A DNA stretch of 64,000 nucleotides from Bacteroides sp. (GCA_022648295.1 JALCME010000012.1:1-64000), one strand, 5' to 3'. Counted from the first letter of the stretch, positions 34,427 through 44,470 are shown. Program-made: numbers and translations. The notes: a model not told the origin generated them from the sequence alone.

Positions 34427-35959
34427 ATGGATAAAGTAAAAAGAATAAAGATGAATGGTAAGTGGAAAAGTTGGTGGATTGTGTGTTTACTGTTGGGGGC
34501 ATGCACCTCTTCTGTCAACGCTCAGCAGCAAATTACATTGGATTTGAAGCAAACCATTGCAATGGCCAATGATAGCTCGTTGGAGGCTTTTCGGACCAAG
34601 AACATGTATTTGTCGGGGTATTGGGAATATCGTACCTATAAGGCAAACCGTTTACCCAGCCTGACATTGAATATGACTCCTGCCGAGTATAACCGGGATA
34701 TTACCAAACGTTATGATTCTTCGGAAGATCTGGATGTTTACCGGAGTCAGCAATCTTTTTATGCTTACGGTAATCTAGCGGTTAAGCAAAATTTTGACTG
34801 GACGGGTGGTACGTTTTATCTGTATTCAGAGTTAGGATATATGCGAAGTATCGGAGATAATAACTATACTCAATATACCAGTGTCCCTGTGCGTTTGGCT
34901 TATTCACAAAGTTTGGTGGGGTATAATGCTTTTCGCTGGGACCGGAGAATAGAGCCGTTAAAGTATGAGAAGGTGAAGAAAGAATACTTGCATAACGCTG
35001 AAGCGGTGTCCGAACAGGCTACTACTTGTTTCTTTGAATTGGCTATGGCGCAAGCCGAGTATGATTTGGCTAAGGAAAATGTGGCTTCTTCCGATACGCT
35101 GTATCGCATCGGTATGCAACGGCTGAAAATTGCTTCCATTAGTCGCGCCGATTTATTGACTTTGAAATTGGATGTGGTGAATGCACGTAATACCTTGCAA
35201 AATGCGATCAGCTCGTTGAAGCGTGCAATGTTCTCGTTAGCTTCTTTTCTTAATCTGGACAAGAATACGGAGATTAGGCTGAAACTTCCCGGACATCCTG
35301 CCGACTTACGGGTCTCTGCGGATGAGGCGTTAACTAGTGCACGCGAGAATAATCCGACGTTCCTGGAATCCAGGCAGAACATATTGGAAGCCCGGCAAAC
35401 GGTGGATAAGACTAAAAAGGAGTCTCGTTTTGATGCGAGCATTAATGCGAGTGTTGGATTTAATCAGGTAGCTGAGAAGTTTAATCAGGCTTATAAGCGT
35501 CCTATGCAGCAGGAAATGGTCTCGGTGAGTGTGTCTATCCCTTTGGTGGATTGGGGGGTACGTAAGGGAAAATATAACATGGCCCGTAATAACTTGAATG
35601 TGGTGAAGATCTCTTCCCGCCAGAATGAGATTAGTGTCGAAGAAGATGTGATTATGGCTGTGAACGATTTTAATGTGCAGCAGGATCTCGTGAAAAGTGC
35701 GGAGGAAGCGCTAGACTTATCCATTATGGCTTATAATGAAACTCGGCAGCGTTTTATCATTGGCAAAGCCGATATTAGTAGTTTAACACTTTCACTTAAC
35801 CGCCAGCAGGAGGCACAGCGCAATTATATTTCCGCCTTACAAAATTATTGGTTGAATTATTATAAAATACGCAAGCTGACTTTATTTGATTTTGCTTCCG
35901 GTTTTTCTCTTTCTGATAAGTTTGATTTTGAAAACCGGTCGCAATTCAGTGTAAACTGA
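34427..35959 (+). CDS. TolC-like outer-membrane efflux channel
   Basis: 510 aa from the ATG at 34427; the frame opens at a TTG at 34421, and an ATG at 34451 still precedes the signal peptide. The signal sequence ends VNAQ, then ITLDLKQTIAMANDSSLEAF begins the first outer-membrane efflux protein repeat, and VSADEALTSARENNPTFLES the second. Long alpha-hairpin segments fill both halves. It completes the tripartite pump and lies between the two permease genes, 15 bp after the first and 40 bp before the second. Confidence 0.9.
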   Translation: MDKVKRIKMNGKWKSWWIVCLLLGACTSSVNAQQQITLDLKQTIAMANDSSLEAFRTKNMYLSGYWEYRTYKANRLPSLTLNMTPAEYNRDITKRYDSSEDLDVYRSQQSFYAYGNLAVKQNFDWTGGTFYLYSELGYMRSIGDNNYTQYTSVPVRLAYSQSLVGYNAFRWDRRIEPLKYEKVKKEYLHNAEAVSEQATTCFFELAMAQAEYDLAKENVASSDTLYRIGMQRLKIASISRADLLTLKLDVVNARNTLQNAISSLKRAMFSLASFLNLDKNTEIRLKLPGHPADLRVSADEALTSARENNPTFLESRQNILEARQTVDKTKKESRFDASINASVGFNQVAEKFNQAYKRPMQQEMVSVSVSIPLVDWGVRKGKYNMARNNLNVVKISSRQNEISVEEDVIMAVNDFNVQQDLVKSAEEALDLSIMAYNETRQRFIIGKADISSLTLSLNRQQEAQRNYISALQNYWLNYYKIRKLTLFDFASGFSLSDKFDFENRSQFSVN

Positions 35960-35999
35960 ATGCCGGGTTTGCGGAATGTTTTTAATTTGATTTGTTGAA

Positions 36000-38900
36000 A
36001 TGAATCGTTTGTCTTCTTTTACCCTTATCGTTACGTTTGTCTGCTTGGCTTTGGTGGGAGTGGCCCTTATACCTTTGCTTCCGGTTAAACTCAATCCTTC
36101 GCGCGCGTTACCCGGGTTTACGGTCCGTTTCAATATGCCGGGTACTTCTGCACGAGTGGTGGAAATGGGAGCTACCAGTAAGTTGGAAGCCATGTTGGCC
36201 CGTATCAAGGGGGTAAAGAAGTTGAGTTCCATTTCCGGTAATGGCTTTGGTCATATAACTGTGGAACTGGATAAACATGCCGACGTGGATATGGTACGTT
36301 TTGAAGCGTCCACTATTATCCGGCAGACTTGGCCGGAGTTGCCATCTGGTGTGAGTTATCCTTATATTCAGATGAAAGTTCCGGATCAGGACGATTCAGG
36401 TCCGTTTATGACATTTACGCTCAATGCACCCTCTTCGCCTATCTTTATTCAACGTTATGCTGAACAAAAAATTAAGCCCCGTCTGGCTAGACTGTCGGGT
36501 ATTTATAAGATAGAATTGAGTGGAGCGACTCCCATGGAGTGGAGGTTGGAATATGATAGCGAACAATTACGTATACTTGGAGTTACGCTTGTTAATATTG
36601 AAAGAGCAATAAAGAGACACTACAATAAAGAATTTTTAGGGATACATAATGTGGATACGCCATCAGGTGAACAGTGGATACGATTGGCATTGGTACCGGA
36701 TGAGGAAACAGGGCGTTTCGATCCTTCTTCTATTACAGTAACGGCTTCGGGTGGAAAAGTGATCCGCTTGAATGAATTGGTTAAAGTGACGCATGTGGAA
36801 GAGGAACCGCAAAGTTATTACCGTATTAACGGACTGAATTCCATTTATATGTCCATTACGGCGGATGTGGCGGCTAATCAGTTGGAATTGAGTAATGCTA
36901 TTAAGACTGAAATGGATGGGATAATGGCTCTGCTTCCTGCTGGTTATGAGATTCACACCAGTTATGATGCTACGGAGTATATCAGGGGAGAACTGAATAA
37001 AATATATTTCCGTACCGGATTAACGGTACTTATTCTCTTGGTTTTTGTCTGGCTGATTACTCGTAATTTGAAGTATCTTTTTCTCATAGTCACCAGTCTC
37101 GCGGTAAATATTGCCATAGCTGTAATTTTTTATTATCTGTTGGGATTGGAGATGCAATTATATTCATTGGCGGGTATTACGGTGTCATTGAATCTGGTGA
37201 TAGACTGTACTATTGTCATGACCGACCATATCTTGCACCGACATAATTTGAAAGCTTTTATGTCTGTTTTAGCCGCGACACTGACCACTATTGGAGCATT
37301 GGTTATTATCTTCTTTTTGAATGAGAAGATTCGGTTGAATTTGCAGGATTTTGCGGCTGTGGTGATTGTAAATCTGGCGGTTTCTCTATTGGTTGCTCTC
37401 TTTTTTGTTCCCGCTTTAATTGAACGGATTGGGTTAAGGAAGCGGTTGACGAAGAAGACAAGCCGCTGGAAAGTGATATCGTGGTTGCGCAAACAGATCA
37501 GAATGCGGCGGATGACGGTGTATTTTACCCGTTTTTATGAAATTCTTATTCGTTTCCTGATTCGTTGGCGTGTAGCTGTCTGCATTTTATTGGTTTTAGG
37601 CTTCGGTCTTCCCGTCTTTTTATTGCCAGAGAGACTTAACGGGGAAAGTAAATGGGATCAATGGTATAACAAAACATTCGGATCGGCTACTTATAAAGAG
37701 TCGGTAAAGTCGGTGGTGGATAAAATGTTGGGTGGCAGCCTCCGCCTGTTTATAGAAAAAGTGTATGACGGGAGCTATTTTAGTCGCAATGAGGAAGTGG
37801 TGCTTTATGCCAATGCAAATTTGCCTAATGGAAGTACTCTGGAGCAAATGAATACGTTAGTAAAGCGCATGGAGACTTATTTGAGCCAGTTTAAAGAAAT
37901 AAAACAGTTTCAGACGTCTATCTATAGTGCCCGGCGTGCTACTATACAAATCTATTTTAAGAAAGAATATCAACGTAGTGGCTTTCCTTATACGTTGAAG
38001 GCTGATATGGTAAGTAAAGCGATGCAATTGGGTGGGGGAGATTGGAGTATATACGGTTTGCAGGATCAGGGATTTAGTAATAGTGTACGCGAGAATGCCG
38101 GTTCGTATCGTATTAGGATGTATGGATACAATTATGATGATCTTTATGTCTTAGCTGAAGAATTGAAGGCTAAGTTACTTTCCCACCGGCGAATTAAAGA
38201 GGTATTGATCAATTCGAATTTTTCTTGGTGGAAAGATGATTATCAAGAGTTCTATTTCGATTTGGACAGGTGGCGCATGGCTCAGGAAAATATTGATGTT
38301 CAACGACTTTTTGCCACTGTACAACCTATCTTCGGCAAAGATATGGAAGTGGGTTCTGTTGTCACGGATGAAGGAACGGAAAGTATCAAGCTTTCTTCCC
38401 GGCAATCCCGTGGATATGATGTATGGGCAATGCAATATTCTCCATATGGAGCAGATGTCGGAAAGCATTATAAACTTTCTGAATTGGCTGCTATGGAGAA
38501 GGGGCAAATGCCGCAGGAAATTGCCAAGGAAAACCAGCAATACCGTTTATGCTTGCAATATGAATACATTGGTTCCAATGAGCAGGGGGAGAAAATACAG
38601 AAACGGGATCTGAAAGAATTTAATGCTACTTTGCCAATGGGGTACACGGCTGAATCTGATAGGCAGTCGTGGACATGGGGAAAGAAAGATAACAAACAAT
38701 ATTTGCTGTTATTGGTGGTTATTGCTATTATTTTCTTTACAACAAGTATTTTGTTCAACTCATTGCGACAGCCGTTAGCTATTATTTTTGTCATCCCGGT
38801 ATCTTATATCGGAGTGTTCCTTACTTTTTATTGGTTCCACCTGAATTTTGACCAGGGTGGGTTTGCTTCGTTTGTGCTATTGTGTGGCATTACGGTAAAT

Positions 38901-39215
38901 GCCAGTATTTATATTTTAAATGAATATAATAACTTGCGTAGCCGTTTTCCCCGTCTTTCTGCATTACACGCTTATACTAAGGCATGGAATGCTAAAGTTG
39001 TCCCTATTTTTCTTACAGTCGTTTCCACTATTCTGGGTTTTGTTCCTTTTATGGTTGGTACTGAAAAAGAAGCTTTTTGGTTTCCTTTGGCTGCCGGTAC
39101 TATTGGCGGATTAATTATGTCTGTTATTAGTATATTTTTCTTTCTTCCGGTATTTTGTTTGAAAAGAAAACAACTTAAAATCAATAAAATGAGCGCTTCA
39201 GCCAATAAAAGATAG
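36000..39215 (+). CDS. RND-family efflux permease 2 (divergent)
   Basis: 1071 aa. It keeps RND landmarks (FTVRFNMPGTSARVVEMGAT, two blocks of membrane spans, SLRQPLAIIFVIPVSYIGVF) but is more divergent than permease 1. TM4 reads TVSLNLVIDCTIVMTDHI, with one Asp followed by Cys; TM10 reads LLCGITVNASIYILNEYN. The periplasmic region is acid- and aromatic-rich. Two different permeases around one adaptor and one channel resemble MdtBC-type heteromeric RND systems, so the two may assemble together. Last gene of the operon. Confidence 0.88.
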   Translation: MNRLSSFTLIVTFVCLALVGVALIPLLPVKLNPSRALPGFTVRFNMPGTSARVVEMGATSKLEAMLARIKGVKKLSSISGNGFGHITVELDKHADVDMVRFEASTIIRQTWPELPSGVSYPYIQMKVPDQDDSGPFMTFTLNAPSSPIFIQRYAEQKIKPRLARLSGIYKIELSGATPMEWRLEYDSEQLRILGVTLVNIERAIKRHYNKEFLGIHNVDTPSGEQWIRLALVPDEETGRFDPSSITVTASGGKVIRLNELVKVTHVEEEPQSYYRINGLNSIYMSITADVAANQLELSNAIKTEMDGIMALLPAGYEIHTSYDATEYIRGELNKIYFRTGLTVLILLVFVWLITRNLKYLFLIVTSLAVNIAIAVIFYYLLGLEMQLYSLAGITVSLNLVIDCTIVMTDHILHRHNLKAFMSVLAATLTTIGALVIIFFLNEKIRLNLQDFAAVVIVNLAVSLLVALFFVPALIERIGLRKRLTKKTSRWKVISWLRKQIRMRRMTVYFTRFYEILIRFLIRWRVAVCILLVLGFGLPVFLLPERLNGESKWDQWYNKTFGSATYKESVKSVVDKMLGGSLRLFIEKVYDGSYFSRNEEVVLYANANLPNGSTLEQMNTLVKRMETYLSQFKEIKQFQTSIYSARRATIQIYFKKEYQRSGFPYTLKADMVSKAMQLGGGDWSIYGLQDQGFSNSVRENAGSYRIRMYGYNYDDLYVLAEELKAKLLSHRRIKEVLINSNFSWWKDDYQEFYFDLDRWRMAQENIDVQRLFATVQPIFGKDMEVGSVVTDEGTESIKLSSRQSRGYDVWAMQYSPYGADVGKHYKLSELAAMEKGQMPQEIAKENQQYRLCLQYEYIGSNEQGEKIQKRDLKEFNATLPMGYTAESDRQSWTWGKKDNKQYLLLLVVIAIIFFTTSILFNSLRQPLAIIFVIPVSYIGVFLTFYWFHLNFDQGGFASFVLLCGITVNASIYILNEYNNLRSRFPRLSALHAYTKAWNAKVVPIFLTVVSTILGFVPFMVGTEKEAFWFPLAAGTIGGLIMSVISIFFFLPVFCLKRKQLKINKMSASANKR

Positions 39216-39247
39216 CTAAAAATAAGAGTTGGAACTTTCATTTTTAG

Positions 39248-39255
39248 TACTTTTG
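39248..39255 (+). promoter_or_regulatory. -7 box for the DHH phosphoesterase gene
   Basis: TACTTTTG matches the Bacteroides -7 consensus, 32 bp before the ATG at 39288. TTGG at 39224-39227 is a weak -33 match. Confidence 0.55.
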
Positions 39256-39287
39256 CCGTTTCAATTGTTATAGATGGAAAAATTGTT

Positions 39288-40325
39288 ATGCTGAGTAAAG
39301 TTATAGATCAGACCAAGATAGACCGTTTTACCAGGTGGCTGGAACACGCAGAGAAGATTGTTATTGTAGGGCATGTGGCGCCGGACGGAGATGCTATTGG
39401 TTCCTCATTGGGCTTTTATCATTTTCTTGAGACGCTGGATAAAACTGTAAATGTGATTGTGCCGAATGGATTTCCCGACTTTTTGAAATGGCTGCCGGGA
39501 AGCAGGGACATATTGCTGTATGACCGCTATAAGGAATTTGCCGATAAGTTGATAGCTGAGGCGGATATCATTTGCTGTTTGGATTTTAATGCCTTGAATC
39601 GCATTGATTCCATGGCCGATTCAATTCAGGCAGCTAAGGGAAAGAAACTACTCATCGACCATCATTTGCAACCGGAAGAGTTTTGTGATATTATTATGTC
39701 TTATTCACATATTTCTTCTACTTCCGAGTTGGTATTCCGCTTGATTTGCAGGATGGGATACTTTAGTGATATTACCAGAGAAGGGGCGGAATGCATTTAT
39801 ACCGGTATGATGACTGATACCGGTGGATTTACCTACAATTCCAATAATCCGGAAATTTATTTTATTATTAGCGAACTTCTTTCCAAGGGGATTGATAAGG
39901 ATGATATTTACCGGAAAGTCTATAATACTTATTCCGAGAGCCGCCTGCGATTGATGGGGTTTGTACTTTCACAGATGAAGGTTTATCCTGACTGTCATGC
40001 TGCTTTGATTTCGCTAACTAAGAAGGAACAGGGGCAATTTGATTATATACGCGGCGATAGCGAAGGTTTCGTAAATATACCACTGAGTATAAAGGGTGTG
40101 ATTCTTTCATGCTTTTTGCGTGAGGATACGGAAAGACCTATTGTTAAGATATCTTTACGCTCGGTGGGGGCGTTTCCTTGTAATCAGTTGGCTGCGGAAT
40201 TTTTTAATGGTGGCGGGCATTTGAATGCTTCCGGTGGTGAATTTTATGGAACAATAGAGGAAGCAAGGGTAATGTTTGCAAAAGCTTTGGAAAAATATAA
40301 GCCGCTATTGAATGCGAAAGGATAA
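39288..40325 (+). CDS. nrnA: DHH/DHHA1 oligoribonuclease / pAp phosphatase (NrnA-like)
   Basis: 345 aa, normal for the family. DHH motifs: GHVAPDGDAIGSS (His29, Asp33, Asp35), CCLDFNALNR (Asp99), LLIDHHLQPE (Asp124-His125-His126) and GMMTDTGGFTYN. The DHHA1 domain ends with the substrate-binding GGGHLNASGGEF. All metal ligands are visible. These enzymes degrade short oligoribonucleotides and 3'-phosphoadenosine 5'-phosphate in the cytoplasm. Its own -7 box makes it independent of the RND operon upstream. Confidence 0.9.
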   Translation: MLSKVIDQTKIDRFTRWLEHAEKIVIVGHVAPDGDAIGSSLGFYHFLETLDKTVNVIVPNGFPDFLKWLPGSRDILLYDRYKEFADKLIAEADIICCLDFNALNRIDSMADSIQAAKGKKLLIDHHLQPEEFCDIIMSYSHISSTSELVFRLICRMGYFSDITREGAECIYTGMMTDTGGFTYNSNNPEIYFIISELLSKGIDKDDIYRKVYNTYSESRLRLMGFVLSQMKVYPDCHAALISLTKKEQGQFDYIRGDSEGFVNIPLSIKGVILSCFLREDTERPIVKISLRSVGAFPCNQLAAEFFNGGGHLNASGGEFYGTIEEARVMFAKALEKYKPLLNAKG

Positions 40326-40396
40326 AAAACTTAGGTCATAAAGGTTAAAAGATACGAAGTTTACATGCCGTGTTTTTATCTTTCGCTAAAATCAGG

Positions 40397-40404
40397 TATT
40401 TTTG
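40397..40404 (+). promoter_or_regulatory. -7 box for the DUF4827 gene
   Basis: TATTTTTG matches TAnnTTTG, 23 bp before the ATG at 40428, giving a short leader typical of Bacteroides. Confidence 0.5.
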
Positions 40405-40427
40405 TACGATATTACTAAATAATAAAC

Positions 40428-41033
40428 ATGAAGAAACTAACATTCCTCTTTTTGTCTTTATTAGCATGTTGTCTGGCATTTCAGTCTTGTAGTCATACTA
40501 GAACTTATGCTGAAATGTTGGATGATGAAAAAGTTGCTATTAAGAATTTCATCAAAGATAACGGCATAAATGTGATATCTCAGAGTGAGTTCTATGCTAA
40601 CGACTCGACTACGGATACTCTCAAGAATGAATATGTCCAGCTTGCGAGCGGAGTATATATGCAAATTGTGGATAAAGGTTCTACGAATCCGGCCGATACC
40701 GTGAAGAAGAATGATGCTGTTTTAGTTCGTTTTATGGAGTATGATATTATGGGGAAGGACACTACGCTTTCTAATATAGATGATCCGCAAATCGTGGATG
40801 AATTTAATTATACCGTGACAAGTTCTTCCATTGCCGGTATTTTTACCCAGGGGTATATGCTTTCTTACTATAGTTCTTCTGCTGTTCCGGCAGGATGGTT
40901 GGTCCCTCTTGCGTATGTGCGTGATAAGGCGCATGTGAAATTGATTGTTCCTTCCAAGATGGGGCATAACACGGCTATGCAATATGTTTATCCTTATTTT
41001 TATGATATCAGAAAATATCAGATATACAGATAG
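40428..41033 (+). CDS. DUF4827 lipoprotein
   Basis: 201 aa. The leader ACCLAFQSC gives the lipid Cys at residue 21. The N-terminal helix TYAEMLDDEKVAIKNFIKDN and the strand pattern VYMQIVDKGS, DAVLVRFMEYDIMGKDTTLS and KLIVPSKMGHNTAM match DUF4827, which has an FKBP-like layout; peptidyl-prolyl isomerase activity is not demonstrated for it by sequence. Located 45 bp upstream of glmM on the same strand, an arrangement common in Bacteroides. Confidence 0.8.
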   Translation: MKKLTFLFLSLLACCLAFQSCSHTRTYAEMLDDEKVAIKNFIKDNGINVISQSEFYANDSTTDTLKNEYVQLASGVYMQIVDKGSTNPADTVKKNDAVLVRFMEYDIMGKDTTLSNIDDPQIVDEFNYTVTSSSIAGIFTQGYMLSYYSSSAVPAGWLVPLAYVRDKAHVKLIVPSKMGHNTAMQYVYPYFYDIRKYQIYR

Positions 41034-41078
41034 GGAGGAATGCCTGATAACGTATAAGTTCTTAATTTAAATATTACC

Positions 41079-42467
41079 ATGAGTTTAATTAAATCAATCT
41101 CCGGAATCCGCGGAACAATTGGCGGTACAGTGGGAGAAGGGCTGAATCCACTTGATATAGTGAAATTCACTTCGGCATATGTAACTTTTATACGCAAAAC
41201 ATGTGCGGTAAAAAATAATAGAATTGTAGTTGGCCGTGATGCCCGTATTTCGGGTGAGATGGTTAGAAATATCGTAGTTGGTACATTAATGGGAATGGGC
41301 TGGGATGTTGTTGATATTGATTTGGCTTCCACTCCGACTACGGAGTTAGCTGTCACGATGGAAGGTGCCAGTGGAGGTGTTATTTTGACAGCTTCGCACA
41401 ATCCCAAGCAGTGGAATGCACTCAAATTATTAAATGAGCATGGTGAATTTCTAAATAAAGAAGAAGGTAATGAAGTGCTTCGCATTGCTGAGGCCGAAAC
41501 CTTTGAATATGCTGAAGTGGATCGTCTTGGCTCTTACCGTAAAGATTTGACATATAACCAAAAGCATATTGATAGTGTTTTAGCTCTTGATCTGGTGGAT
41601 GTTGATGCTATTAAAAAAGCAGATTTTCGTGTAGCTATTGATTGCGTTAACTCTGTCGGTGGTATTATTTTACCTCAATTGTTGGAGCGTCTTGGCGTGC
41701 GGCATGTTGAAAAGTTATATTGCGAACCAACCGGTAATTTTCAACATAATCCCGAACCCTTGGAAAAGAATCTGGGGGATATCATGAACTTAATGAAAGG
41801 TGGCAAAGCTGATGTTGCTTTTGTGGTAGACCCAGATGTAGACCGCTTGGCTATGATTTGTGAAGATGGGAAAATGTATGGTGAAGAATATACGCTGGTT
41901 ACGGTTGCTGATTATGTATTGAAACATACTCCGGGAAATACCGTCTCTAATTTAAGCTCAACACGTGCTTTGCGTGACGTTACCCGTAAGTATGGACAAC
42001 AATATTATGCATCGGCTGTGGGAGAAGTAAATGTTACAACAAAAATGAAAGAAGTTGGGGCTGTAATCGGTGGTGAAGGCAATGGCGGAGTCATTTATCC
42101 TGAGAGCCATTATGGTCGTGATGCTTTGGTGGGTATTGCTTTATTTTTGAGCCATTTGGCGCATGAAGGCAAAAAAGTGAGTGAACTGCGTGCTACATAC
42201 CCTCCTTATTTTATGGCAAAGAATCGGGTAGACCTTACTCCCGAAACAGATGTGGATGCCATTCTTGCCAAAGTCAAAGAGCTTTATAAAAACGAGGAGA
42301 TTAATGATATTGACGGTGTGAAAATCGACTTTGCCGATAAGTGGGTACATCTGCGCAAGAGTAATACCGAACCGATTATACGTGTGTATAGCGAGGCTTC
42401 AACTGTAAAAGCTGCCGAAGAGATCGGGCAACAAATTATGAAAGTTATTGCTGATTTGGCTAAATAG
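41079..42467 (+). CDS. glmM: Phosphoglucosamine mutase
   Basis: 462 aa, the expected length. It converts glucosamine-6-phosphate to glucosamine-1-phosphate for peptidoglycan and lipopolysaccharide precursors. The phosphoserine loop is LTASHNPKQWNALKL (Ser106), the metal-binding loop DPDVDRLAM (Asp251, Asp253, Asp255), the sugar-binding loop GEGNGGVIYPESHYGRDA, and the C-terminal phosphate-binding loop RKSNTEPIIRVY. Start ATG 41079. Phosphomannomutase/phosphoglucomutase is the alternative within the superfamily, but the sequence pattern fits the Bacteroides GlmM. Confidence 0.88.
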   Translation: MSLIKSISGIRGTIGGTVGEGLNPLDIVKFTSAYVTFIRKTCAVKNNRIVVGRDARISGEMVRNIVVGTLMGMGWDVVDIDLASTPTTELAVTMEGASGGVILTASHNPKQWNALKLLNEHGEFLNKEEGNEVLRIAEAETFEYAEVDRLGSYRKDLTYNQKHIDSVLALDLVDVDAIKKADFRVAIDCVNSVGGIILPQLLERLGVRHVEKLYCEPTGNFQHNPEPLEKNLGDIMNLMKGGKADVAFVVDPDVDRLAMICEDGKMYGEEYTLVTVADYVLKHTPGNTVSNLSSTRALRDVTRKYGQQYYASAVGEVNVTTKMKEVGAVIGGEGNGGVIYPESHYGRDALVGIALFLSHLAHEGKKVSELRATYPPYFMAKNRVDLTPETDVDAILAKVKELYKNEEINDIDGVKIDFADKWVHLRKSNTEPIIRVYSEASTVKAAEEIGQQIMKVIADLAK

Positions 42468-42488
42468 GAAGGTTTTATTATCTGTTTT

Positions 42489-43319
42489 TTAGTCGTGTTG
42501 AGTATTACTTTTTAATTGTTTGATCAATGCCGTGGGAGCGTAACCATATTGCTTTTTAAAAGCAAACGAAAAATGTGAGAGGTTTTCAAAGCCCGTTTTG
42601 TAGCATACGTCAATGGGCTTCATTTCTTTTTCTACAAATAGATAGTGTGCCAGTTCCAATCGTTTCTGTGTAAGCCAGCGTTGTGGGGTGGTGTTAAATG
42701 CCTTTTTAAAGTCTTTTTTGAATGTTGTCAGGCTTCTTCCTGTAAGGTAGCCAAATCTTTCTAATGGCAGATTGAACATAAAGTTCTTTTCCATGTAGTC
42801 TGTTATGTCTATTTTCCCGGGTTCTTCGAAATTGGCTAATACATAGTCAATCTCTTTATCAAGCGTTCTTAAAATAGCAATTGCCTCCGCGATCTTAAGA
42901 GAGGCAATATCTGTGGGGAGATTGTCCATTTCGAAATAAGGGATCAATGACGCCAAGCAGCTTTCCAGTAAAGGGTGATTGTTGAAGCAGAAGATCTTGG
43001 GTGATCTCAATGCTTTGGCTTTTATATTGTGTTTTGCATAAAATTCTCTGAGCCTTCCTACAGATAAATGCATTACTACCGTTTTGTGAGGCTGTCCATC
43101 CTTGGGATAATTAATAATGGTCGCCAACTGGTTTCTTGGAATTAAGAAAATATCTCCTTTTTTGAAGAGATAGGTAGCATCAGCTTGTATAATCTTTGTT
43201 TCGCCTGAAATAAACCATACTAGCATGTGGTGATCAAACATAATATCGGACTTGAAAAACTTGTCGTTATAACTGGAAAGCTTGATGTCTTCTGTGATGT
43301 ATTTGGCTTTATACTCCAT
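42489..43319 (-). CDS. AraC-family transcriptional regulator
   Basis: 276 aa. The N-terminal half is cupin-like (HHMLVWFISGETKIIQADAT, KKGDIFLIPRNQLATI). The C-terminal AraC domain has two helix-turn-helix units: LPLERFGYLTGRSLTTFKKD and KPIDVCYKTGFENLSHFSFA, the latter followed by FKKQYGYAPTA. It is transcribed after the SDR gene (gap 158 bp) in the same direction and may control it. It is convergent with glmM, with only 21 bp between stops and no clear terminator. Confidence 0.88.
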   Translation of the reverse strand: MEYKAKYITEDIKLSSYNDKFFKSDIMFDHHMLVWFISGETKIIQADATYLFKKGDIFLIPRNQLATIINYPKDGQPHKTVVMHLSVGRLREFYAKHNIKAKALRSPKIFCFNNHPLLESCLASLIPYFEMDNLPTDIASLKIAEAIAILRTLDKEIDYVLANFEEPGKIDITDYMEKNFMFNLPLERFGYLTGRSLTTFKKDFKKAFNTTPQRWLTQKRLELAHYLFVEKEMKPIDVCYKTGFENLSHFSFAFKKQYGYAPTALIKQLKSNTQHD

Positions 43320-43477
43320 GTTTCATTTTTTGTTTATCAGGATGTCTTCATATAAAGTAGAAACTATTATAGACCTTGTATTGTTTAGAATGAATAGTTT
43401 TGATTGAGGAAGGAAATAAAAGCGATACTTTCTTTTCTTCCTTTTCACGGGTGTTACAAGTCTTTCTTTGCCTGTTG

Positions 43478-44470
43478 TCAAATATTGAATGTTATACCTG
43501 TTATTTCTTCGGTCCATTTCCATAACCTCTTTGCATTAGTTTCATCCAAGGAATAAGACTTCACACCACCTGTTGTGGTAGTATCGGTAGCTAATGTAGC
43601 AATATCGGCATTCTCGCAATAGACTCCACCAATTTTATTAAGTAATGGATTTGTGGCACACCAGATGGTGGTTGCTGCTCCTTGTGGTATGGTTTTCAGT
43701 GATGCGGCAGCCTCTGGCAGCAAATTGCCTTTGGCATCATAAAAGCCCATTTGTTGAAATAACTCTAACGAAGCTTCACGTGCTAATTCAGTCCCTGCGA
43801 TAGATCCGGGATGTGCGGAATAGACTCTGACTCGGGACGATTGAGAACGATTATCCAATTCGAGAGAAAATAAGTTGACTGCTGTTTTTGATTGTCCATA
43901 ACCTTGCAGTGTCTCGTATTGCCTATGTAGGAAGTTAGGATCATTAAAATGAAAAGGTGCAAATTGATGTCCTTGTGAAGATACATTCACTATTCTTGCT
44001 CCATTTGCTTTTTGTAGGGCTGGCCATAGTCTGGCTGTGAGATGAAATTGTGCTAAATAATTTGTGGATAATTGAGATTCGAATCCACGGTTGTCTCTTC
44101 GAAGAGGTACCCACATAATGCCAGCATTATTGATTAAGATATGCAGTGGTCTTCCGGATGCAAGAAAATTTTCTGCGAATGAATCAATCGAATCCGGATT
44201 CATTAAATCCATAAAAGCGATTTCCACATTAGCAATGCCATCAAGGTTCTTCTTTGCTTTCTCCGTATTCCTTGCCGGTACAATGACATCGGCGCCAGCT
44301 GTTGCCAGCACTTTTGCTGTTTCCAACCCGATACCTGTATTGCCTCCGGTTACTATAACTGTTTTCTTTGTAAGATCAATGTTCTTGATTACTTCCGTTG
44401 AAGTTGATGTTGCATTAAAACCTGAGCCGATTGGCTTTTGTAACGCTCCTTGATAATTATTCTGTTCCAT
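43478..44470 (-). CDS. Short-chain dehydrogenase/reductase
   Basis: 330 aa. The Rossmann dinucleotide motif is TGGNTGIG (41-48), NNAGIM at 114-119, with catalytic Ser164/165 (VNVSSQG), Tyr191 and Lys195 (YGQSK). Extended SDRs of this kind reduce or oxidise small carbonyl compounds with NAD(P); the substrate cannot be read from sequence. An AraC-type regulator follows, a frequent pairing for stress-induced oxidoreductases. A CAAAAGTA on the plus strand at 44500-44507 provides its -7 box. Confidence 0.88.
   Translation of the reverse strand: MEQNNYQGALQKPIGSGFNATSTSTEVIKNIDLTKKTVIVTGGNTGIGLETAKVLATAGADVIVPARNTEKAKKNLDGIANVEIAFMDLMNPDSIDSFAENFLASGRPLHILINNAGIMWVPLRRDNRGFESQLSTNYLAQFHLTARLWPALQKANGARIVNVSSQGHQFAPFHFNDPNFLHRQYETLQGYGQSKTAVNLFSLELDNRSQSSRVRVYSAHPGSIAGTELAREASLELFQQMGFYDAKGNLLPEAAASLKTIPQGAATTIWCATNPLLNKIGGVYCENADIATLATDTTTTGGVKSYSLDETNAKRLWKWTEEITGITFNI

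Noticed and set aside
34900..35442. 180-codon open frame antisense to the TolC-like gene
   Set aside because: Serine-rich composition mirrors the sense codons; no promoter or motif supports it.
39216..39247. CTAAAAAT/ATTTTTAG as terminator of the RND operon
   Set aside because: The stem is nearly all A-T with a 16-nt loop; too weak to call.
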